From: an uncultured Sphingobacteriales bacterium
Lineage (GTDB): Bacteria > Bacteroidota > Bacteroidia > Chitinophagales > Chitinophagaceae
Assembly (NCBI GenBank): GCA_946479435.1
Contig: CAMLFX010000001.1
Span: 1 to 64,000 of the forward strand
Direction of reading: 5' to 3'
Length of the DNA stretch: 64,000 nt
Shown: positions 59,201 to 64,000 of the stretch, piece by piece
Layout of the letters: every line of letters starts with the position of its first letter
How positions within the stretch are numbered: the stretch's first letter is position 1
Notes under the pieces: generated by a model
Database searches by the model: none
What the model was told of the DNA's origin: nothing
Seen by the model: only the letters and a program-made list of their open reading frames with translations
Translations under genes and position numbers: made by a program

Positions 59201-60777
59201 ATTGCAAACCGAAAAGGCGATAAGCCACCCGCAGGGGTAACAGTGATGCGGCCATTATTACCTCCGTGGCAGGAAGGAGGTACCATGCTGGCCGAAGCAA
59301 AAATAGCCGGTGGAGAGCTAAATGTTATGCTGGTGTCTTTATAACAACCATTGGTATTTTCAAACCGCAAGGTATATGTACCCGGTACTACACTGTCTGC
59401 CTGCTGGCTTGTAACGCCCGATATAGTATGAACAATAGTAGTACCCTGCCTCACCGTGAATATAAAAGGCGACGATGTACCGGAAGGCGTTACATTGAAT
59501 ACCGCCTTTTTGGTACAGGTAGCTGCGGATACCAGTTGAAAGCTGATGCCCGGTATAGGTAATACTATTATTGTATAAGCAACTGTTTGCTTGCTGGATA
59601 ATGGGCAACCATCATCGGTATAGGTTACAAAAAAAGTATAAGTACCTGCAGGTATATTGGTGATATTCCATGAAAAAGAACCTGTTGGTGCAGTTGTATT
59701 ATTGTTGCTGATAATAAAACTTGCGCCTGCTGGCAAACCATTTGCAGCTACATTGATATTATCGCCATCCAGATCGGTTGGGTTGATATTGAAGGTCACT
59801 GTACCGCTCGACTTACAGACGCTTAAAGTAACGGTATCCACAAGTGTACCGGCGTTTTGGTTGGTAATGACCCCACCTGGAGGGTTGTTGCTGCAAGGGC
59901 TTATTACAACAAATGTCATTTCCCGCATACTGCTGCCTATTGCTACACCATTTCTGTATTCAATCACTTTGTTTACCACCAGCGAGCGCTGTGCATTATT
60001 AGGTGTAAAGTTCAATTGACCTGTGGTATTACTAAAACTGAACGTACCCGTACTGACACTTAAAGGCGATGAGCCGGTAAATGGAGATACATAACTTATT
60101 GAAGAACTGGATACCGCTGTTAGCCCGTTAATAAGCTGAAAATCGAGGCTATCGTTATTGGGGTCAACAGCGCCGGGATTATAACTGGCCGCTTTGTTGA
60201 TACAAAAGAAAGGAGTAGGTATGGTTGTATATGCAGGCGATGAGTTGGGCGTGCTGCTATTATCAAGCGTAGCTTCAAGAGCCATTACGGTACCACTCAC
60301 AATATTGGTCATAGTATTACTACGGCCAGCTTGCAAGCCTGGCCCCATAACCCCGTCGAAACGGAAAAGCCAATTAGCAGAAGTACTGGGTAAGGTGATG
60401 TTTGCACTATAAGTAAATTTCTTAACACCGGGTATGGTACCGGTTGAAGAAGCGCATTTAGTATTGTTAAGTTGTGCCGGGCAAACAGGTGTTACTTCTA
60501 CTCCGCTACTTGGCGATTGCACTGATAGCGTAAGCGTAGTGCTGAAAAATAACTGGTCAGTTACCTCTATTTGCGGAGTTGAAGTAGGGAAAGTAGAAAA
60601 TGCACTACCGTCACAGTCGCCATAGGCTACGAGGGTTACTTTATAAGTATTACCACTAACATGTGTATAAAAAAGATCGGCTCCATAAAAATGCGATGCA
60701 TTAGCGCGTACGGCCATACAAACAAATACAGCAAGGCATAACAACATTCTGCTATACACGGAAAACAATTTGGGCAT
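56242..60777 (-). CDS. Giant SprB-repeat surface protein with T9SS type B sorting domain
   Basis: 1511 residues. Signal peptide MLLCLAVFVCMAVRANA, then SHFYGADLFYTHVSGNTYKV, the N-terminal module usual in gliding-associated proteins. Residues about 410-1420 hold some twelve SprB-type repeats of roughly 80 residues, each with GGxxPYxYAxGxG, a GxYTxHVKDxxGC turn and a TxxxxxPPxI end (HVKDANDC, HIKDVNGC, HLKDANGC, HIRDNNGC, HVKDQHGC). The last 90 residues (KIFIPDAFTPNGDGKNDKIK; YNRFGQRVFTT; GEGWNGMFNG) are a type B sorting domain. SprB is the mobile gliding adhesin of Flavobacterium; this is a shorter relative, probably an adhesin. Single gene. Confidence 0.9.
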   Translation of the reverse strand: MPKLFSVYSRMLLCLAVFVCMAVRANASHFYGADLFYTHVSGNTYKVTLVAYGDCDGSAFSTFPTSTPQIEVTDQLFFSTTLTLSVQSPSSGVEVTPVCPAQLNNTKCASSTGTIPGVKKFTYSANITLPSTSANWLFRFDGVMGPGLQAGRSNTMTNIVSGTVMALEATLDNSSTPNSSPAYTTIPTPFFCINKAASYNPGAVDPNNDSLDFQLINGLTAVSSSSISYVSPFTGSSPLSVSTGTFSFSNTTGQLNFTPNNAQRSLVVNKVIEYRNGVAIGSSMREMTFVVISPCSNNPPGGVITNQNAGTLVDTVTLSVCKSSGTVTFNINPTDLDGDNINVAANGLPAGASFIISNNNTTAPTGSFSWNITNIPAGTYTFFVTYTDDGCPLSSKQTVAYTIIVLPIPGISFQLVSAATCTKKAVFNVTPSGTSSPFIFTVRQGTTIVHTISGVTSQQADSVVPGTYTLRFENTNGCYKDTSITFSSPPAIFASASMVPPSCHGGNNGRITVTPAGGLSPFRFAMGSGTYSANNVFTGLTPGSYTVHVKDANDCIKDVTIQVTDPAEISAQISVARPTCNFFGNGTITVNAVNGTAPYQYALGSGSFSSSNTFTGLTGGSYMVHIKDVNGCLKDSLYVLNDSIVVHATANVTNVLCNGNNTGAITLTANGGTPTYQYQLGSGTLSTTNTFTTLTAGTYTFHIEDQYRCYLDTTVNITEPPRLIANPIVTNVLCNGGSSGTVSVSATGGVTPYTFAEGSGTYTSSGSFTGFPIGTYTFHVKDANQCIDDTTVTITQPPVLVISNIVAVDANCYNSSDGSFTITASGGTPGYTYAVNTGTFNSSNILSGLPAGTHTIHLKDANGCTVDSVRSLSQPTRIVPSAALRNTTCATLADGLVTLSATGGVPGYTYAVNTGSYSTTPTFTPLNAAAYTFHIKDTHGCIMDTVITVVDSLHIRGNINIIDANCNREASGVIQIQPTGGESPYTYALDANPYGSSNVFASLFANTYTVHIRDNNGCIKDTNVLITEPTVIVPSVVLTHELCYKYNNGSIQVSAVGGTPGYTFALGAGAYSANNTFGTLYAGTYTVHVKDQHGCIQDTVVTLNEPPGIEINSLTVTDVLCFGEASGKVVVNASGGNPPLEYSPDQIVFQSSNILTGFTVGQHFIRVKDKSNCFRDTSVTFSEPPPLLIDDVTITNPTCEGYADGEVRINASGGTPAYKYAYGNNNPQSSPQIRAVLEGTYLFSVIDNNGCKHDTSLTLTGYPHILVDDTSLTPVTCFGYEDGSIEIKASGGVQPLQYALGTVQKFEPEFSGLKAGDYIVTIIDSKNCSKNVPFTIESPSELEIKLTAVPNDCEGLDNGGAITTQVTGGTEPYNYMWSNTNASTPELKGIGNGVYTAIVRDAHECTDSASAKVAYDNCCKIFIPDAFTPNGDGKNDKIKVIFKGDMQLKIFSIYNRFGQRVFTTNVNGEGWNGMFNGTQQDIGTYNYYVKAICGNVGTQDVEFKGTITLIK

Positions 60778-60869
60778 AGAGGTGGTATGTATATTTAATA
60801 TGTAAAATTAACAATATCTGCGCATGCCTGCGTCATAGTAAACATCATAATATGAGACGTAATTTTGGG

Positions 60870-60898
60870 CTGAAACGTTTGAAAAACAAGCGTTTCAG
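60870..60898. repeat. 12-bp inverted repeat between the flippase gene and the SprB-repeat gene
   Basis: CTGAAACGTTTG, AAAAA, CAAGCGTTTCAG: twelve paired positions with one G-T. It is 26 bases past the flippase stop and about 93 before the SprB-repeat gene ATG. It could be a weak terminator (no T tract outside the stem) or an operator. Confidence 0.4.
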
Positions 60899-60923
60899 CA
60901 TTATTTAGCATTACTATGACAAA

Positions 60924-62417
60924 CTAAAAAAGGCGTTTATTTGCCTTGATAGATTGCAGATAATCTTTCAAATCGGGAGACGCGCCTGTTAAAAGAAGAA
61001 ATATTACGTATGAAACAGCAATAAAAACAGAGCGGAATATGGCATCAACAACAGGGTGTATAAAAAAAGGCAATATATATCCGGCGCCACAGGCTAATAA
61101 ACCACCTGTAATTATAAGCAGGCTGTTTTTATTGAATGGCTGTAAATTCAATTTCACTCGCAAAAACAGCATTTTGGCAATATTGAAAACGGCTAATGCA
61201 ATTGTAGCAGCCCATGCTGCGCCATAGATACCATATATAGGTATCAGGTAGCGCATTAATGCAAAAGATAATAATACAAGTATTGCTGATATCCTGAAAT
61301 TGAACTTGTAATACTTAGATATACTGATCACTTCATTATTCATACCTGTTGCCATATCTACCAGCCGGCCTATCATTAGTATAAGGGTTATAGGCTTTAT
61401 TGCTTCGTACCCTTTAGGGAAAATAGCAACTACATTATCAAGGTTACACGCAATAAGTACACACATGCCCACCGCAACAATCAATAAATTATTCCCAAGC
61501 CTGTTGAATAATGCACCTATAGCATTTTTATTACCCTCAATATATGTACGATTGAGAACTGCAAAGGAAGCAGTAGCAATTGATCGGTAGGGTATTGATA
61601 GTATAGAAACTACAAAAATAGCATTGCGATATACTGCGAGGCTAGCTACACCTGTTTTGTCAAGTGGTGCAAGCATAATGATATCTATGTAGCCTATTAA
61701 GCTCATAGAAGCGATCATTAGCAAATGATACCAGGAGAAATGAACGAACTCCAGGTAATTTTTGCGTTTAAATGTTTGAAACTTAAATGAAAATCCAAAT
61801 CCTTTAGTGCGCATTGCCAGGTATAGCAAAATTGCAGAAGGCACTATATAGCTTACGACAAGGCTTAATATAAATTGATCGAAAGTGATTATTTTATAAA
61901 AAAACAGGAATAGAAAGACAATATTTAAAACGCGCAATATAATTTCCCTTACAAAAGCAGATATGGCTACTTTATGTTGAGAAAGCAGGTATTGATCCAT
62001 CAAAGTCATGTAGCTCCAGCTCAAAACCAGGAAAGGGGTCAGCCAGTAATATTGTTCTATATATGATCTGTCTTGTACCTGGTATTTACTTACAATTATA
62101 TCTTTCAATAAAAAGTAAACGATAGAAAAAATAATATTAGCAAGTAGCACTACAGCACAGCTAAATGTTATTAATACCTTTCTCTCTTCTCCTCCTTCCT
62201 CGTATTTCTGGGTGTATATCTGTAAAAGTGGAGCAGTACCTACTAATGTAAATACCTGTATGATAGCAGCCTGGTATATGAAGTTTGTAATGAAACCTAG
62301 TTCGGGCTTATTGAAAATAAAGGCATAGGCATAAGTGATGAGTGCACCTAACAATGCCCCAAAGAAAATCACTAAAGTCGTTTTAACCGATTGTCTGATA
62401 ACAACGCCCATCAACAC
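60924..62417 (-). CDS. Polysaccharide flippase, Wzx/MATE-like
   Basis: 497 residues (or 495 from ATG 62411). About 12-14 transmembrane helices through the whole length (LVIFFGALLGALITYAYAFI; VLLANIIFSIVYFLLKDIIV; FILSLVVSYIVPSAILLYLA; AISAILVLLSFALMRYLIPI). This is the topology of the oligosaccharide-flippase family, which turns lipid-linked repeat units across the inner membrane. Two glycosyltransferase genes precede it at 31-base and 70-base gaps, so it belongs to a surface-polysaccharide operon whose other end is outside the window. Confidence 0.85.
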   Translation of the reverse strand: MLMGVVIRQSVKTTLVIFFGALLGALITYAYAFIFNKPELGFITNFIYQAAIIQVFTLVGTAPLLQIYTQKYEEGGEERKVLITFSCAVVLLANIIFSIVYFLLKDIIVSKYQVQDRSYIEQYYWLTPFLVLSWSYMTLMDQYLLSQHKVAISAFVREIILRVLNIVFLFLFFYKIITFDQFILSLVVSYIVPSAILLYLAMRTKGFGFSFKFQTFKRKNYLEFVHFSWYHLLMIASMSLIGYIDIIMLAPLDKTGVASLAVYRNAIFVVSILSIPYRSIATASFAVLNRTYIEGNKNAIGALFNRLGNNLLIVAVGMCVLIACNLDNVVAIFPKGYEAIKPITLILMIGRLVDMATGMNNEVISISKYYKFNFRISAILVLLSFALMRYLIPIYGIYGAAWAATIALAVFNIAKMLFLRVKLNLQPFNKNSLLIITGGLLACGAGYILPFFIHPVVDAIFRSVFIAVSYVIFLLLTGASPDLKDYLQSIKANKRLF

Positions 62418-62448
62418 TAATATTTAGGCTTTCGCCTATCTGAATACG

Positions 62449-63372
62449 CTATAAAATATAAGAAACAGCCATTGCAAGTTTTGAAATTACTCCAATTTTC
62501 AGCAATCTTTTAGGTATATAGCTTTGGCACATTACAATTTTTTTTAAAACATCCGGTATCTCCATATCGGCTGCATAGCGATTAAAGTCAGCATTTGTTC
62601 TTATACCCAGGTTCCGCATCATTCGCCAAAAACCATCGTACACTACTATGCTACTTTTCATATTACCTAGTCCGTAGGTTTTAGCGATATATAAAATTTC
62701 AGGTATCTGTATATGAGGATTATTAAAGCTATAACTAGTTACCTGCAAGTTGCCATAATTTATAATTATCAGGGGCTCATGAATATACGCCGCATCTTCT
62801 TTTTGCAACATACGTATATAGAATTCTATGTCTACAAACCATTGTAGTTTAGCATCGTAAAGTTCACTAACGCTACTATGAAACATCAGTAAACTGGGAG
62901 GACCTATACTGTTTTTTGCATATAAAAGGAAAGGATCTTTTTTTATTCTTAAAAACCGCTCCTCGTTTAATACTTGTTTTTTAAAAGACCCGATCTCCTC
63001 TTCAAAATCATACCGGCCGCAATAAATGAACCGGTTCTTAGTTATTGCCGCATCAGCAAATTTTTGCAACGCTGTATTTGAAGCAAACCAGTCGTCATCA
63101 TGTATTAGTTTTATCCATTCACCATCTGCCAGTTCAATACATCTATTCCAATTACCAGTCATGTTCAATGCCGGTACATTCTTGTAATATTTTATTGATA
63201 ATCTGTCTCTATATGTGTCAAGAATTTTTTCAATTCTATTATCTTCAGTATTATCCGTTACAATTACATTATAATCTCTATACGTTTGATTAATAATGCT
63301 ATCTAAAAGCCGTGGCAGGTACTTTGTTCGGTTATAGGTAGGTATACAAATAGAAATAAACGGGTTATTCAT
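62449..63372 (-). CDS. Glycosyltransferase family 2
   Basis: 307 residues. GT-A fold start PFISICIPTYNRTKYLPRLL, nucleotide-binding NVIVTDNTEDNRIEKIL, and the metal-binding DxD equivalent in WIKLIHDDDWFAS. The acceptor-side region (IGPPSLLMFHSS; AKLQWFVDIEFYIRML) is as expected. It adds one sugar to the growing polysaccharide unit; donor and linkage are not readable. 31 bases upstream of the flippase gene in the same operon. Confidence 0.92.
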   Translation of the reverse strand: MNNPFISICIPTYNRTKYLPRLLDSIINQTYRDYNVIVTDNTEDNRIEKILDTYRDRLSIKYYKNVPALNMTGNWNRCIELADGEWIKLIHDDDWFASNTALQKFADAAITKNRFIYCGRYDFEEEIGSFKKQVLNEERFLRIKKDPFLLYAKNSIGPPSLLMFHSSVSELYDAKLQWFVDIEFYIRMLQKEDAAYIHEPLIIINYGNLQVTSYSFNNPHIQIPEILYIAKTYGLGNMKSSIVVYDGFWRMMRNLGIRTNADFNRYAADMEIPDVLKKIVMCQSYIPKRLLKIGVISKLAMAVSYIL

Positions 63373-63442
63373 CCTGGCGCACTATGGTTTGATGCGAAAA
63401 TATCTATAAATATATAAATAGCTGTGACGGCTGTATTAGAAA

Positions 63443-64000
63443 CTAGTTGTGAAGTAGCTTGCGATACTGCACTATAAAACTCTCTTTATTGAAATGAACC
63501 TTAGCATAACTGTGTGCATTGTAAGATAGGCTTTGCAGCAAATCTTTATTATCTACTAGCTTTTTTATTAATTGTAACCCTTGTGGAACTATATTTCCCT
63601 CATTTTCCGGTTCAAGTATCAGCAAGGAGTTACTTTCATTTTGCAAATGAGACTTATTACCTTCAAGGGCTGTCACAACAGGTATGCAACCATTAGCCAT
63701 ACCTTCCTTAATTAACATCGGGAAGCCCTCATATGCCGATGTCATTAATATAACATGGCAGCTTAGGTAAATGTGATACATATCCTCAGACTTACTGACT
63801 TGCCCATGCAATACCGACCGTTCTTTTACAAAAGCACTTAGTTCTTCTATTACATTACCTGCAAAATGAAATTCAACATTGATCTGTTGCTCAATACATT
63901 TCTGAGCTATTTCATTTAGTAAATGCACACGCTTTTGTTTACTTCCTCTGCCTGCATACAGTACTTTTAAAGGCAATTGGTAACTTTTGCCCGATATGTC
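63443..64000 (-). CDS. Glycosyltransferase family 4 (C-terminal part, cut by window edge)
   Basis: The frame is open to the right edge (DISGKSYQ precedes LPLKVLYAGRGSKQKR), so the TTG near 63976 is not a start and the N-terminal half lies outside. The 185 visible residues are the second GT-B lobe: LKVLYAGRGSKQKRVHLLNE, VEFHFAGNVIEEL, SEDMYHIYLSCHVILMTSAY and the donor-binding EGFPMLIKEGMANGCIPVVT. The last part (ENEGNIVPQGLQLIKKLVDN) is standard. It acts with the GT2 and flippase genes in surface-polysaccharide synthesis. Confidence 0.9.
   Translation of the reverse strand, partial: DISGKSYQLPLKVLYAGRGSKQKRVHLLNEIAQKCIEQQINVEFHFAGNVIEELSAFVKERSVLHGQVSKSEDMYHIYLSCHVILMTSAYEGFPMLIKEGMANGCIPVVTALEGNKSHLQNESNSLLILEPENEGNIVPQGLQLIKKLVDNKDLLQSLSYNAHSYAKVHFNKESFIVQYRKLLHN

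Noticed and set aside
56900..59350. Regular repeats of about 240 bases, considered as a CRISPR or satellite array
   Set aside because: The period follows whole SprB protein repeats in one open frame; units vary and there are no spacers.
63974..63976. TTG as start of the last glycosyltransferase
   Set aside because: The frame stays open to the window edge and the visible part is only the second GT-B lobe, so the true start is outside.

Overview
The window is a chromosomal segment of a Bacteroidota bacterium, most likely of the Chitinophagaceae/Chitinophagales type. This rests on type IX secretion features (PorZ, type A and type B sorting domains, SprB repeats), a SusC/SusD pair, type III glutamine synthetase, families DUF3127, DUF3108, DUF4836 and DUF5606, and promoters of the Bacteroidota form TAnnTTTG with an upstream TTG. 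Genes are dense and on both strands. I see no insertion sequence, prophage, integrase or CRISPR array. The only RNA gene recognised is tRNA-His.

Layout. 1-7.5 kb: the 5' part of porZ, purN, an S4-domain protein, two lipoproteins, a DUF3127 protein with an SSB-like acidic tail, tRNA-His, an outer-membrane barrel, and STAS plus ribonuclease Z. 7.7-21.3 kb: clpC, a PfpI/DJ-1 protein, a T9SS-exported protein, feoB, a membrane sensor with an ethylene-receptor-like domain, an LEA-type lipoprotein, dcd, a phosphopantetheinyl transferase and type III glutamine synthetase. 21.4-25.1 kb: a tight minus-strand operon of a FemAB-like acyltransferase, a GNAT acetyltransferase, a NodB-fold-like protein and a small membrane protein. 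25.2-27.5 kb: an OmpA-family protein with calcium-binding-type repeats. 27.8-30.7 kb: rplM-rpsI-rpsB-tsf behind a clear promoter and a leader hairpin. 31-37 kb: susC-susD-lipoprotein and a small GreA-tail-like protein.

37.2-48 kb (minus strand): a ketoacyl synthase with M28 and M2 (ACE-type) peptidases, a secreted PNGase F-like glycoamidase, and fabG with a tyrosine-ammonia-lyase-type enzyme. The lyase, ketoreductase and ketoacyl synthase look like part of an aryl-polyene (flexirubin-type) pigment pathway; the remaining pathway genes are not here. DUF3108 and flippase-like membrane genes follow. 47.9-56 kb: ruvC, a PhoB-type response regulator, pdxJ, an orphan peptide-binding lipoprotein, a TPR protein, a small lipoprotein, a GHL10 glycosidase and a DUF5606 protein with a histone-H1-like tail. 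56.2-60.8 kb: a 1511-residue SprB-repeat T9SS protein. 60.9-64 kb: a surface-polysaccharide cluster (flippase, GT2, and a GT4-type gene cut by the window edge).

The most striking single gene is the sensor at 15192-16244. All seven residues that define the ethylene/copper pocket of plant ETR1 are present with identical spacing wherever they can be compared, yet the protein ends after its phosphoacceptor-helix region and has no kinase ATPase domain.
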